From the NCBI GenBank assembly GCA_001969505.1, contig LSSK01000073.1:41516-105515 (forward strand): 64,000 nucleotides of DNA, read 5' to 3'. How positions within the stretch are numbered: position 1 is the first letter of the stretch; the number at the start of each line of letters is the position of its first letter. Below, in pieces: positions 13,701 through 24,204 of the stretch. This DNA is from Zancudomyces culisetae. Lineage: Eukaryota; Kickxellomycota; Harpellomycetes; Harpellales; Legeriomycetaceae. The notes beneath the pieces were generated by a model that did not search any database, was not told the DNA's origin, and saw only the letters and a list, made by a program, of their open reading frames with translations. The position numbers and the translations under genes are program-made.

Positions 13701-15007
13701 TCTCATTAAATATATTACATAAACAACGCATTTTAGAAAAGCAAGTTAATTTTCAAATCTTGACACATGCCCATTCGTTCCTGTGTAACAAACATCAATA
13801 AGTATAAACCTTTTCCCTTGCTAAACAAGATATATTTAGCCAATTTAGAGTCAAAATAACCATCTGGTTCGTGTTGATTGCTGTACATTTGGTTCTATGC
13901 TTCCGCTGTGGTGCTATTAACTTTTCCGGTTCTGGATATGTTATTTATCTTTGTTCCAATAGTATATCGATACCAGCATCCATGCACAAGATGAATTAAA
14001 CATAGAAAATGTTTCCAAATCTGGTTATTATAAATACACGATGAATCTCGTCTTCATTCCCATGTACCAGCAACAATAGCTATTAGCACTAAAAGCTGAC
14101 TGTGTTGCTGTGAAGATAAATCATGTGATTGAACAAGTAATACTGTTTCCCATCACAACTCGTCACGCTGCTAATTGCCGTAGACTCAAAACGCGCTGGG
14201 TGAACAAGAACAGGGTAAGAGTTATTTTCACCATTTGCTTTGCATTTGATCTGGAGTGTGAGTCTACCAGAGCAATAATTTTTGAATAGGTTCGCCTGAT
14301 TTCAATCATGGCACCTTTATACAGCTTTCAATCTAATATCAAATTCACTAAGTCACGTGCTATAAAGTATAACTTCGAAATTTTTTGTAAATAGCGGATT
14401 TAAATGGCCAAGTCTGAATATACTTTATCAGTGCACAGTTGAAAATACGTAAAAAAACTAGTATTTCTTTGTGGCTCAAGTACCAGTACCAGCTCTCACC
14501 ACAAAGAGCCAATGTAAGAATACGAAACATGCTAGTTTTTATGCAACACTGCAAGCACAGAAAGGTTACTTTCATGCTTCTCTATTTATGACCCTGTTTT
14601 TGCGGATTCTATTCCTTTATATTGGAATACATAAAAAATGAAAATATTATCCATAAACGCATATCCATCAAACTCACGTGAAGTATTTAAGCTTTAGTAT
14701 CACACAGAAAACACATTCTTTAGGTTAAAATCTAAGGGATAGAAATCATATTATGATTTTGATCACTTGGTATATTGCTTTTCAAGCTAAGCATACCTTT
14801 ATCATAGTCTTACCAGTATCACAAAACACTCGCTTTCTACTTTTACAGTTAGTACAGAAATAAGTCTGAGGCCAGGTTTATAATACAAATATTACGCTTT
14901 TATTGAGAACAAAATATCTAATGTAATTATCATATGTTCTAGCTGTGTCCTGCTAGATCGTTTCATTTAACCACAGTGAATCAAGATGAATTAGCGCGAA
15001 TGGCATT

Positions 15008-15023
15008 AAAAAAATTTTTTTTT
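15008..15023. promoter_or_regulatory. A7T9 tract, RRPE-like element upstream of UTP5 (distal copy)
   Basis: Seven A followed by nine T, about 260-275 bp before the UTP5 start codon. Its core matches the AAAAATTTT rRNA-processing element (RRPE) known from yeast ribosome-biogenesis promoters. UTP5 is a ribosome-biogenesis gene, so the match is in the expected place. The function is inferred. Confidence 0.45.
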
Positions 15024-15068
15024 GAATTTGATCTGTTTGAAAACTTTTATAGCCAAACAAAATGATGC

Positions 15069-15085
15069 AAAAAAAATTTTTTTTT
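15069..15085. promoter_or_regulatory. A8T9 tract, RRPE-like element upstream of UTP5 (proximal copy)
   Basis: Eight A followed by nine T, about 197-213 bp before the UTP5 ATG and 45 bp after the distal copy. A doubled A/T palindrome in one promoter is unlikely to be simple composition bias, although the region is AT-rich. Confidence 0.45.
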
Positions 15086-15281
15086 CTTGTCAGCTTGTAA
15101 ATTGAAGGAAATAATCCAAGAAAAAAAAAGTCAAAGTGGCCTTCAAGCATATTGTAACTAGACTTAAAGCAATTAGACAAAGATCAAAAGTATAATTTAA
15201 AAATAAAAAGGAAACAAACGATAAAAAAGGGAACAAGTAATATCTAGTTCACATTTGTAAATATTTTATAGATAATAGAAA

Positions 15282-17444
15282 ATGGCTAAAGGAAAAGTTA
15301 GAAAGGGCGTGATTGAAACGAGATCAACCGAGGTAAAGAGCGAGATTGAGGCCCAAGAAATCTATGCTTTTGACAACAAGCTGAGAGGACGAGGACAATA
15401 TGAAGGCGCGGCTGAGTACTTGGCTGTAGTTAAGAGAGGTGCAGACCGGGATATAGTTAAAATCCATAGAGTGACAACCGGTGAGATGATCAAAGAGTGG
15501 CAGTTTGAGAGAAGTAAAAAAAACGGAGTAAACTGCGTTAGATGGGGAGAGGTGGAAAATACCGAAAATGAAAACAAAGCTGGAAATAGAAAGAAGAGGA
15601 GAAGAGGAGAGACAGAGAACGGGGATGGAGCTGATGAGTCTGAAAAAAAAATAGAGCTGAGATTGAGAGATATCGGGGGAGTAAGCAAGGTATTAGCTGT
15701 AGGAAAAAGAAATGGCGACATTGAGATCTATTCGGTACAGCATGGTAACATAGTAGGGATTTTAAAAGGGGGCCACAGCGAGGAAGTTAAGGACGTCGAG
15801 TTTGTAAAAACAGGTCTTGGAGAATATAGGTTGTATAGCGTAGATAGAAAGGGACTGATTTTAGAATGGGATGTAGTTGAAGAGAAGGTTGTAGCCGAGA
15901 TAAAGACAGGTGTGAAGAACGTGGAAAAATTATCTGTTAGCTTGGACCATGATAAGATCGTACTAGGAGGGGAGAAGCTGACTGTAATTGACATTCCATC
16001 ACAGACACGAGTTGGTGATAGCGTAAGCTGTGGGCAGGAGAAGATCAAGGAAATGAGCTTTTTTGCAGGCAAAGGTTTAGTTACCTTGGCGGAAAAGGAC
16101 AATTCAATAAATCTATGGGAAGTGGGAATGAGCATAGCGGATGACCAGGAGGTTAGGCACAAAAAGGTTCATGTGTTTGAAGAGCGTATCAAAAATGTGG
16201 CAGTTGGAGGGAACTCAAAGACAAGTTTGATAGCGGTACTCCTAGAAAATGGACAAGTGAAATACTGGAAACAAGGCGATGAAGATGAAGCCACAGATAA
16301 AGAAGTCGGTCAAGAGGAAATGAAAAGTATACACTTGGTGGATAATCAAGGAAACAGTGGAAACATTAAATTTGTAGAAATTATTTCAGGAGATCAAGTA
16401 AAAATAGGAAAACAAGTTGGAAAGGATAAGGTAGAGTTTGAGCTGGTCAAAGCATTCAGCGATGAGGGATCAACAACAATAGTAAAAGATAACAGTAAAG
16501 GGAAAGCACAAGGTAATAACAGCATAGCCTTAACCAGCAAATACAGCGAAAAGAAGGCAGATGTTTACTCCAGTTTGGATAACTCGACAAGTTTGGAAAA
16601 TAGGTTGAAGTCGCTACAGCTACAATCAACGCAACTTAATGGGAAGCAGCAGACGGCAATCCAAAAGCTGAACAAAAACAAGGAAGCCCAAAGACATAAT
16701 GCCGGTAGTTTACTGAGAGTCTTGGTCCAGTCCATCTCGACTAATGATAAGGAGCTGTTGGAAACTGTATTGAAATATTCATACAACCCCCAGCTAGTCA
16801 ACCAAACAGTGTATATGCTTCCATCTCAAGAGTTTGTAGTTCCATTTTTGAATTTGCTGGTAGAAAGATACCAACGTAACCCCAACAGATCAGCTGTGTT
16901 GGTTCCATGGATCAAGTCTGTGTTGGTTCTGCACGCGAGCTATTTAGCCACGCTCCCATACCTTGTGGATTTGTTTTCTAGTTTATACTTTTTGATCTCT
17001 AGTAGAGTTACAAACCAGCAACAGAGCCTGATTAAGCTGAACTCTAGATTGGAATTTTTCAGATTCCAAAGTCAAGCCAAAAAGGGCTTTTCTATGTTTG
17101 CAGAGTCGGGCGATAAAAAGTCGAAAAAATCTAGCAGATCTGATGAATTTAAGGTTATTAGCGAGAACGGAGTTGATCAAGGTTTGAGCGCTGTCTCTGG
17201 CTCTGAGTCCGAGGCCGATTCCGACTTTGGCTCCGGATCCGAACGTGGTTCTGATTCTGAATACGACTCTAACTCTGACTCTGCTTCTGATAGCAACGCC
17301 TCTCAGTCCGAAAATAGCGAATCAGATAGCGAGAATGAGAACTCTGATAGCAGTGATGATGGCGACGAACCCCACGGAAACACTATGGACGTCGATTCAG
17401 ATCTCGAAAGCCAGGAAGATGAAGACGAGGATGAAGAGCTATAG
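15282..17444 (+). CDS. UTP5: U3 snoRNP / t-UTP subunit Utp5 (WDR43 family)
   Basis: A 720-residue intronless nucleolar protein of the small-subunit processome (t-UTP/UtpA), required for early pre-18S rRNA transcription and processing. Residues about 1-400 form a diverged WD40 propeller (for example GVNCVRWGEV, LYSVDRKGLILEWDV, ALTSKYSEKKADVY). Residues about 473-600 are the Utp12 helical domain (SLLRVLVQSISTNDKELLETV, then VLVPWIKSVLVLHASYLATLP). The tail from about 635 is an acidic Ser/Asp/Glu run, typical of this family. The length is comparable to human WDR43 (677 aa) and S. cerevisiae Utp5 (643 aa). The ATG at 15282 fits the family start (MAKGKVRKG). Two RRPE-like tracts lie upstream. It is convergent with the AAA ATPase gene, 113 bp away. 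Confidence 0.92.
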   Translation: MAKGKVRKGVIETRSTEVKSEIEAQEIYAFDNKLRGRGQYEGAAEYLAVVKRGADRDIVKIHRVTTGEMIKEWQFERSKKNGVNCVRWGEVENTENENKAGNRKKRRRGETENGDGADESEKKIELRLRDIGGVSKVLAVGKRNGDIEIYSVQHGNIVGILKGGHSEEVKDVEFVKTGLGEYRLYSVDRKGLILEWDVVEEKVVAEIKTGVKNVEKLSVSLDHDKIVLGGEKLTVIDIPSQTRVGDSVSCGQEKIKEMSFFAGKGLVTLAEKDNSINLWEVGMSIADDQEVRHKKVHVFEERIKNVAVGGNSKTSLIAVLLENGQVKYWKQGDEDEATDKEVGQEEMKSIHLVDNQGNSGNIKFVEIISGDQVKIGKQVGKDKVEFELVKAFSDEGSTTIVKDNSKGKAQGNNSIALTSKYSEKKADVYSSLDNSTSLENRLKSLQLQSTQLNGKQQTAIQKLNKNKEAQRHNAGSLLRVLVQSISTNDKELLETVLKYSYNPQLVNQTVYMLPSQEFVVPFLNLLVERYQRNPNRSAVLVPWIKSVLVLHASYLATLPYLVDLFSSLYFLISSRVTNQQQSLIKLNSRLEFFRFQSQAKKGFSMFAESGDKKSKKSSRSDEFKVISENGVDQGLSAVSGSESEADSDFGSGSERGSDSEYDSNSDSASDSNASQSENSESDSENENSDSSDDGDEPHGNTMDVDSDLESQEDEDEDEEL

Positions 17445-17557
17445 TCTTCTAACACATTGTTCCGCTTTTTAATATTTTATTGTTATTACTAGCATTATAT
17501 TGGTACAGAATAAACAGCCAAATTTAAACACTAAAGAATAAAAAAAAGTTATATGTA

Positions 17558-19459
17558 CTAAACGGCAGATTTACTCCCAAATATTTCATCCCAATCTTCA
17601 TAAACTTTCAGATCCTTCTGGTTTACGCTTGGCCTAATCTGTTTCATTGCTGCTAAAAAGTGTTCAAATCTGATCGGCTCGACACTATCCGCATTGATGC
17701 TTTCAAGCCCGCCTCTGCCATTTTCTGTCAGCATGTCTGACATTGAAAACAAATTTCTAACAGGACCCAATGCTGCTTCTCGGCATAGTCCGTCGATATC
17801 CGACCCAGAATATCCCTCTGTTAGTTTCCCCAGCTCCTCAATTTGCTCCTTGTCCAATTGGTGGTTTTCCTTTGCCATTAGGTTGCTGATTAATGCAATT
17901 CGCCCGCTCAATTCGGGCAGTGGAACATACAGCCTTTTTCGAAACCTACGCCTTGCTGCTTCGTCGATTTCATATGGCCTATTCGTTGCTCCAATGATCA
18001 GCACCCGCTCTCCCTTACTGTCTTCTCCACTCCCTACCCCATCAAACTGCACCAAGAACTCTGTCTTGATTCTTCTGCTCGCCTCATTCTCGCTTTCACT
18101 CCGCTGTGTTAGCAAACTGTCAATTTCATCAATAAATATTACGCTGGGTTGGTGTACTCTCGCTACAGCAAACATTGCGCGTACCATCTTTTCCCCCTCT
18201 CCCACCCACTTACTTGTTAAACTACTGCAACTTATGCTGAAGAATGTAGCTTTACTCTGCGTGGCTATACATCGCCCTATCAGTGTTTTTCCTGTCCCCG
18301 GTGGTCCAAATAGTAGAAGCCCCTTCGGCGGCCCTCGCAGTCCAGAAAATATATCCGGGCGTGCCATTGGCCACACAACCATTTCCATTACTGTCCGCTT
18401 GGCATGTTCCAATCCTGCTATGTCCTCCCATTTGACTTCTTTTACATTTCCCCTAATCTCGTTTTCAATCATTTCAATCATTTTTTTGTCAACATTTTTG
18501 TACCTTTCATCCATTTCCACCTCTGGCTCTTTGTCTGCTTTCCCCTCTTTCCCTTCATTTCTAGACTCTTTCTTTTGAGGTTTTTTAGTATCGCTGATAT
18601 ATACCCCGACTTCTGCTTTCATTTCTTCAAATTCATCTGCCCCCGTGTTCCTCCTTATCAGTGGTGGATTAAATCTTCTCATGCCCAAACTTCTCTTGTT
18701 ATTACCCATTGCTTCGTTGCTTTGCCTTTGTCTTTTGTTCTCTTGTTCGATTCTGTATTGTTGCCGGGCACTTATAAACTCGCTGCCTCTTGCACATTCT
18801 TCATCCTTCTCCTGCTCCCCACCTACTTTTACATCCTCTCTTACTTTTTTGCTAATTTCTCTGTTTATCGTACCTTCCTCTGAAATTGCTCTCTTTGGCA
18901 TCGCAACATTACTGTTTCTAATGACTTTTCTTTGATCAAACATTGCCACATTGCCGCCATTACCGCTATTGTCATGCATTTGTCCATTACTATCCCGTCT
19001 CTCTACGATTGTTTCTCGTACCTGTTTAATTTCTATATCGCTCATGTTTTGTTTTAACTCGCCCTGAATATCGTATACTCTATTGATTTCCTTTTCAATT
19101 TCCTCAAACATAATCTCATTAAAGACATTCAACCCCATACATTTCTCATTTCCGCCTTTTGTTTCGTCCTCTACCCTGAATTTCTGAAGATCCCGTACAA
19201 TTTCTCGCTGATCAATTCCCAACACCTGTTCCTCTCTCCTCCACAGATACTTTTCTGCCTCCAACAATACGTCATGTCTGCTACTCTGATCATCGGCGTT
19301 CAGATTATCCAACATCAATAATAAGTTTGCCATTCCTTTGCTCCTACACTCTCTGCTCACCTCAGCACTTTCTATCTCTTTGAGCTGGATTTCGTTTTTT
19401 TGAAATTCGTGCCATTTCCTTCGTTCTATTACTTTTACTTTGCTGTCATTGATCTTCAT
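17558..19459 (-). CDS. AAA ATPase of the fidgetin-like / Sap1 (meiotic clade) family
   Basis: A 633-residue protein with a poorly conserved charged N-terminal half (about 1-335) and a C-terminal AAA module very close to fidgetin-like 1: [16 protein letters not shown], Walker A GPPGTGKT (about 381-390), [14 protein letters not shown] pore/linker region, Walker [11 protein letters not shown] (about 437-446), sensor GATNRP and arginine fingers in [10 protein letters not shown]. The end ([14 protein letters not shown]) matches the Vps4-type C-terminal helix. Family members are microtubule severing enzymes (katanin, spastin, fidgetin) or, for FIGNL1, removers of Rad51 filaments; S. cerevisiae Sap1 is the nearest named yeast protein. 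All catalytic residues appear intact. I cannot tell whether the substrate is microtubules or Rad51, because the N-terminal half is not recognisable. Confidence 0.9.
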   Translation of the reverse strand: MKINDSKVKVIERRKWHEFQKNEIQLKEIESAEVSRECRSKGMANLLLMLDNLNADDQSSRHDVLLEAEKYLWRREEQVLGIDQREIVRDLQKFRVEDETKGGNEKCMGLNVFNEIMFEEIEKEINRVYDIQGELKQNMSDIEIKQVRETIVERRDSNGQMHDNSGNGGNVAMFDQRKVIRNSNVAMPKRAISEEGTINREISKKVREDVKVGGEQEKDEECARGSEFISARQQYRIEQENKRQRQSNEAMGNNKRSLGMRRFNPPLIRRNTGADEFEEMKAEVGVYISDTKKPQKKESRNEGKEGKADKEPEVEMDERYKNVDKKMIEMIENEIRGNVKEVKWEDIAGLEHAKRTVMEMVVWPMARPDIFSGLRGPPKGLLLFGPPGTGKTLIGRCIATQSKATFFSISCSSLTSKWVGEGEKMVRAMFAVARVHQPSVIFIDEIDSLLTQRSESENEASRRIKTEFLVQFDGVGSGEDSKGERVLIIGATNRPYEIDEAARRRFRKRLYVPLPELSGRIALISNLMAKENHQLDKEQIEELGKLTEGYSGSDIDGLCREAALGPVRNLFSMSDMLTENGRGGLESINADSVEPIRFEHFLAAMKQIRPSVNQKDLKVYEDWDEIFGSKSAV

Positions 19460-21376
19460 TTTGTCGAGATAGCTACTTTAGTTGAGAATAAGCTACTTTG
19501 CGCTTTTTAATGCCTTTTATTAATGCCACAAGTTTTTACACAAATCTTTGACACATCCATAAATTTTGCTAGACTATTGGCTAGCGGGGGAAGAAGAGAA
19601 GTTAATTCGCTCAAAAACAAAAGACAGATCCTATTCACTTTTTATTTTCTTCTAGCTTTACACTTTAAAAGACCTTTACTACAAAACCACACAACACTTG
19701 GTATGTTCTTACTGCGAATTAATGTGTAATACTTGTAAAAATATCCTTCAAGAATAAGTAGAGCGACATGATATTTTCATTTGGTTTGATGGTGTATCAT
19801 TCGCTTCAGATCGATGTTTTAACATTACCATAATGATGCACCACATGGCGTTATTTAATTTCACTTAACATACTACATAAGTCAGACTACCTCCAAAATA
19901 AACATAAGCTAGGTAGATTCATCCATTATCAAAAACAAGTCTTCGATAAATATAGTGTTGGTAATGTGCTATTGCTAGCATTTTTTCATCAATACTGAGT
20001 CATGCTGCGATTGGGTTTTATTTAATGATAACCATAACCATAACCATAACCATAACTATTCATCATATATCATGTACTATAGTTATCCAAATAGACTAAA
20101 TATTGCTATAGTAGCAACTGCAGCTTACGCGAGTTGTATTAGCTTATTTTTAGGTGTGCCAATTCAGGAGGCAGCAATATTGGTATTAATATTACAATCA
20201 CATTCGACTCTCAAGCTTTGTGTTCATACATTTCGGATACATTTACCACATTTTATCTCTCCTAAATATATTTGACTGGAAGTGTACGTATAGTGGCTGT
20301 TTCGCAATTAACAAACTTTTTACTCTGTAGCACTATTAGTAAAAAATCCAATAGCATTTAGCAACTATTACTCAGTGATTTTTTTTTACTGGCAACTGAA
20401 AAATTTTGAGGTTACTGATAAGTGTAACTATCTCGGATGTAACCCTATCAGAACAATTGTATGTTAAAGCGAGATTACCAAATTGTTCAAGAAACATTTA
20501 TTATCTACTATTTCTTTTTTTGACCATGTTGTCTGACCTAAAGGATTCGACGAAGCCATTATTTTATTTTTTCGTATCTAATACAATGTTATGATTTTGA
20601 GTTTTAGCCAATAAACATGCTTCAAAAATGCTTAATTGGAGTATCTGTGCCATTCTATGGAAATTGCTGCGGGTGTTTGAGCATTGTTTTTTTTTTTTAG
20701 GGACATTATATAAAAAGGAGAACATCTAAAAACCGTTTAAAGTCTTCCATGATTAACTATGAGGTTTATTTGAGTGATTTCGTTTTTTTAACTGCCTCTT
20801 TTCCTAAAAACTTTACTTTTGTTAGTGAGCAATCTTGTGTAAAATACCATACCATTTGGGGATTCTATACGCAAACTATTGGTTTACCTGAAAAAAATCC
20901 AGGCATTTTTTCAATATTGTCTCAATTGTTGCTTTGTAGGAGGAGCTTATTAAAAATATGAACTTCAACTAATTACAAATGATTTTCTGGTACTCATGCG
21001 AATTTGATAATTAGCTAAATTGATTGTTGTAGGTCAGAGCATCTGGCCTCTCAGTTAAAATCCCTGATTATATAGCAAGTACACATTTTTTGCAACCTGC
21101 CACTATCTAGTGTGATTATATATATTAGAACCTTCAGAACTCGATAGCTAAAAAAGCAAGGATAATATATATTTATGATATCTCCTCCCCCTCTATTACG
21201 TTTTACGTTACTTTAGTTTATAATACCCAGACCCACAAAAAACGGACCTTTAGTGTAAAGGAATATACGATCAGTTCACGAACAAATATTAACACATACA
21301 CGAATTAATACTTAGCCTGTATAAACAAAGCAAAACACAGTAACGCTAAGAATAAAAGATATAAATATAACGAAAT
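19460..21376. other. Intergenic region between two divergent genes
   Basis: This 1.9 kb lies upstream of both the AAA ATPase (-) and the seven-helix protein (+). It contains only short ORFs without recognisable character and a hexanucleotide repeat at 20028-20056. No RNA gene is seen. Confidence 0.5.
20028..20056. repeat. Hexanucleotide microsatellite (ACCATA)4
   Basis: Four uninterrupted ACCATA units occupy 20031-20054, with partial copies on both sides. It lies in non-coding DNA. A simple sequence repeat is sufficient explanation; the unit is not a recognised fungal telomere repeat. Confidence 0.85.
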
Positions 21377-22414
21377 ATGGACACTACAAGCTGGATTTTG
21401 CTTGAGTGCACGTTGGTTGTAGCAAGCGCGATAATAATAGTTGCCTGTCTTTGTGCACATACATCGGGATCAAATACAGAGGAAAAATCCAACCTTCTCC
21501 GAAAGATTCTTGCACTTGGTGTATTTCTGCTACTTTCAGAGACATGTACAATATATTCAGATACCTTTACTGAACTTTTTATTGATACGAAATATTTCCC
21601 ATGGTATTGCAAAGCCAATGTATGGATATATTACTCCAGTAAAATATTCTATAATTTGTTATTGACCTCAATAATATGTGAGAATAAGTCACACTCCAAG
21701 AACACATTCTTTTATGAAGTATTGTGCATATTCGATATCGGAATAGTCGAAATACTATGTATCTCGTTGTTTGTTACCTCTCCAGTACTAATGTCACTGA
21801 TTGGGCATAATTCAAGCAAGGGTATATTCATAGATTTTTACAGTGAGCTCATAAAAAACATCACAGAGGTTGCCATGGTCGATTTGTGGTCCATAATCAC
21901 AGCAGTAGTCGGGCTGTGCGTTCTTGTTTCGGTGCTGGTTCCAAATAGAAGAAAGGCAGGCTTTGGATTATTGGAGAATGATCTCTACTTGAAGGACAAA
22001 GTTATCTTGGGAGAACCCCATCCACATGAAAAATGTGAAAACATAAATAAACACTTGTCTTCACTACCACTAGTCTGCGGATCGCAAGAAATGACAGAAA
22101 GGAATGAAAAGCACCAGCTAGATATAGACATAGACTTATGTAAAGACCAGGATCTCGTAATTGCTGAAAAAAGTGACTTTGTCACACACAGCTACAGTTA
22201 TTTACTGGCGCTAGTTGTCCCATGGGTATTCGTGTTGTTTGCTACTGTTTCTATACCAGTGGTACTTCGCTTAGCAATGTTGTTGAGTAATCCTACTCCA
22301 ATCATTGCCTCAGTGTTGAACTTTATCAACATAGCTATATATATAAAAAGCTTGCTTTGTGCAAATGCGCTATTTTTTATGCCATCAACAATGCTGGATA
22401 ACGAACAAGAGTAG
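21377..22414 (+). CDS. Orphan seven-helix membrane protein (GPCR-like topology)
   Basis: A 345-residue intronless ORF whose hydrophobicity gives seven membrane segments: about 12-28, 42-59, 75-95, 112-138, 165-194, then after a long hydrophilic loop (about 195-275, rich in Lys, Glu and Asp) 277-298 and 306-335. The short N-terminus, seven helices and long loop before helix 6 match G-protein-coupled receptor topology. However, I recognise no STE2, STE3, Gpr1 or Git3 signature. The segments are rich in Cys (ACLCAHTS, LETCTIY, LLCANALFF). No signal peptide is needed, since helix 1 follows the start closely. The ATG at 21377 is the first in frame and is preceded by an A-rich leader. It may be lineage-specific; a transporter or another polytopic family is also possible. 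Confidence 0.65.
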   Translation: MDTTSWILLECTLVVASAIIIVACLCAHTSGSNTEEKSNLLRKILALGVFLLLSETCTIYSDTFTELFIDTKYFPWYCKANVWIYYSSKIFYNLLLTSIICENKSHSKNTFFYEVLCIFDIGIVEILCISLFVTSPVLMSLIGHNSSKGIFIDFYSELIKNITEVAMVDLWSIITAVVGLCVLVSVLVPNRRKAGFGLLENDLYLKDKVILGEPHPHEKCENINKHLSSLPLVCGSQEMTERNEKHQLDIDIDLCKDQDLVIAEKSDFVTHSYSYLLALVVPWVFVLFATVSIPVVLRLAMLLSNPTPIIASVLNFINIAIYIKSLLCANALFFMPSTMLDNEQE

Positions 22415-22963
22415 ATACTAGAGCAGAGTTCTACCCATCCGCTGCTCGGCAAGGGATGAAACACCACTGCGTGTGTACTTATTGCACGTCCATTTAATGA
22501 TATGTGTCAATATATGATGATTATTTTTAGTGTATGTATTAGAAGATATTTTTGAATAGTTGATTTATAAATCATATCGCCGAAAATAGGTGATACCAAT
22601 TTGAACAAATTCCACAATTTTCAAAGCGAAACCACACAACCAAGTAACTTTTTCTGGTCATTTTATAGTGCAGTGTCCAAATACTGGAATGTGTTGCCGG
22701 AAAGGGTGTCTTCCCCCACCCTTCCAATACATATACCATTAAGAATAAATGAAAGAGATGTTGGTGGAGGCTTTCTATAATCAAATCGTTTTCTATTTGA
22801 GGGGAGATGTTTTTTTTATTGTTCACACTCAAGTTCTATAGTAACTTTATTCGAAATATTCTTGTATATTTGTATAAATGGTAAACTGAAAATATTCTGA
22901 ACGGTTGAAAATAACAAGTTGACTAAGCCATAGAAATCAACACGGCTACGGAAAAGCAAGAGA
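22415..22963. other. Convergent intergenic region
   Basis: 3' flanks of the seven-helix gene (+) and MRPS9 (-). Only short, uncharacteristic ORFs are seen. No gene is supported. Confidence 0.5.
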
Positions 22964-24204
22964 TTAACGTTTGACCCTATTTCAGTAACATTAAAGAGTT
23001 AGTGTCCAGTACATTTTATAAGCAGGTGTAAACATATAATATATTAGAAACATGACCATTATTTTCAATACATACCATGTATACTTCTTTCTGGCTTTGG
23101 GTTGACCTGTCTTCTTTCGTTCAACTCTACGTATATCTGATTCCAGGCATTTGGCTATCGAGAAAATTGTAAAAGTAAGTTTTATGAATCAACGTTATAG
23201 GTACCAGTAATTTACACTTGTGCACTACCAAATAGAATGTACACAAACGCATAAAATGATATATAAATGTGGTTTATAAATTTTTTCTTACCATCCGATA
23301 GCGTGCCTTTGATGCTGGGGTCAGCAATCGACAATGCCCTAGAAATAGCCAAAGCTGCAGACTCTGCTTGACCGGTGCGCCCACCTCCTCTTGTGCGTAC
23401 CCATATATTGTATTTTCCCAAGGTTGACGTCAACTTCAGGGGGAAAAGCACAGATTCACTGTCGTAGAAGTTAATAAAATACTCGCCCAGTGGCTTTCCG
23501 TTTATAAACAATTCTCCAGGCCCAGTACTTTCGGAAGATTCAGCTGGAACCACCCATACACGAGATTGTGAACTTTTACGTCTGCCCAAAGCATAGAATC
23601 TTCCAAGATCATCTTTGTAGCCAACTAGTGGATTTCGATGTTTTTTAGCGCCTTCAATCGGGTCCTCTAGGGCATCGTTATCAGCATTTTCATTCTTTTC
23701 CCCCTTTTTACTTTCTTCGGATCTAAAAAAGTCTATCACTTTTTCAATCTCCTGATAATTGTTTTCATTGAGCCCAATAAATCTGCATTCCCCAACCTTT
23801 GAAATGAGCTTTTCATACTCGGAATCGTTTAATTTGGTCTCTATCTTGAGCTCTAGCTTTTTTTTGTCAATCCAGAATCCCTTGTTAACTTCTTGGTTTG
23901 TATGGTTGTAATATCCTTTGTTTTCCTGGAGCAATTTTTCGATTCCTACAAGTATATCGTTCAATCTAGCTTTTCCTGTGAAATACGCCGCTGAATCGGG
24001 GATATATCTTGGTGAATTTTTTCCCTGTACTGTTGCCGATCTACTTCCGTCGTTGCTTCTCTTATATGGATTGTAATTTGTTTTTGCTGTTTGATCAAGA
24101 GCCCGCACCGAAGTTGCAAAAGCACGTGAATCTAGTGGTAGACGCGCGCATCGGACAAACAGTGGCCCCTTCAGTATTGACATTCGCCTTGCACCTACAT
24201 TCAT
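22964..24204 (-). CDS. MRPS9: Mitochondrial small-subunit ribosomal protein uS9m (MRPS9), three exons
   Basis: Exons are 24204-23292, 23154-23076 and 22976-22964, giving 334 residues in continuous frame. The product is a core protein of the mitochondrial small ribosomal subunit near the P site. The N-terminus is a mitochondrial presequence type (Arg-rich, few acids: MNVGARRMSILKGPLFVRCA). The S9 domain begins near residue 200 with GRFYALGRRKSSQSRVWV, continues with INGKPLGEYF and RTRGGGRTGQAESAALAISRAL, and ends DIRRVERKKTGQPKARK. The second intron (donor GTATGT, branch ACTAAC) leads to a 13-nt exon that supplies VKR and stop, restoring the universal ...WVKR C-terminus of S9 proteins whose arginine reaches tRNA. 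Without splicing, an unrelated hydrophobic tail would follow. An A9T7 growth-element-like tract lies about 255-270 bp upstream. Confidence 0.92.

Larger units (their letters stand above)
9991..15281. other. 5.3 kb gene-poor region
   Basis: No ORF with convincing protein character is present on either strand, and no tRNA is visible. Visible items are a short inverted repeat (10753-10782), a tandem GGCCACCA pair near 11134, an A10T7 tract at 11506-11522, a pyrimidine-rich run at about 12990-13045, two CACGTG sites (14354-14359 and 14675-14680), and two A/T palindromic tracts just upstream of UTP5. The left end should hold the transporter promoter and the right end the UTP5 promoter. What fills the middle is not evident; a non-coding RNA, an origin or a centromere are possible but unsupported. 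Confidence 0.5.

Noticed and set aside
14352-14680. GTCACGTG and CTCACGTG sites considered as CDEI of a point centromere
   Set aside because: No CDEIII-like element or suitably sized AT-rich CDEII follows, and the intron-rich genome does not suggest point centromeres. They may simply be bHLH binding sites.
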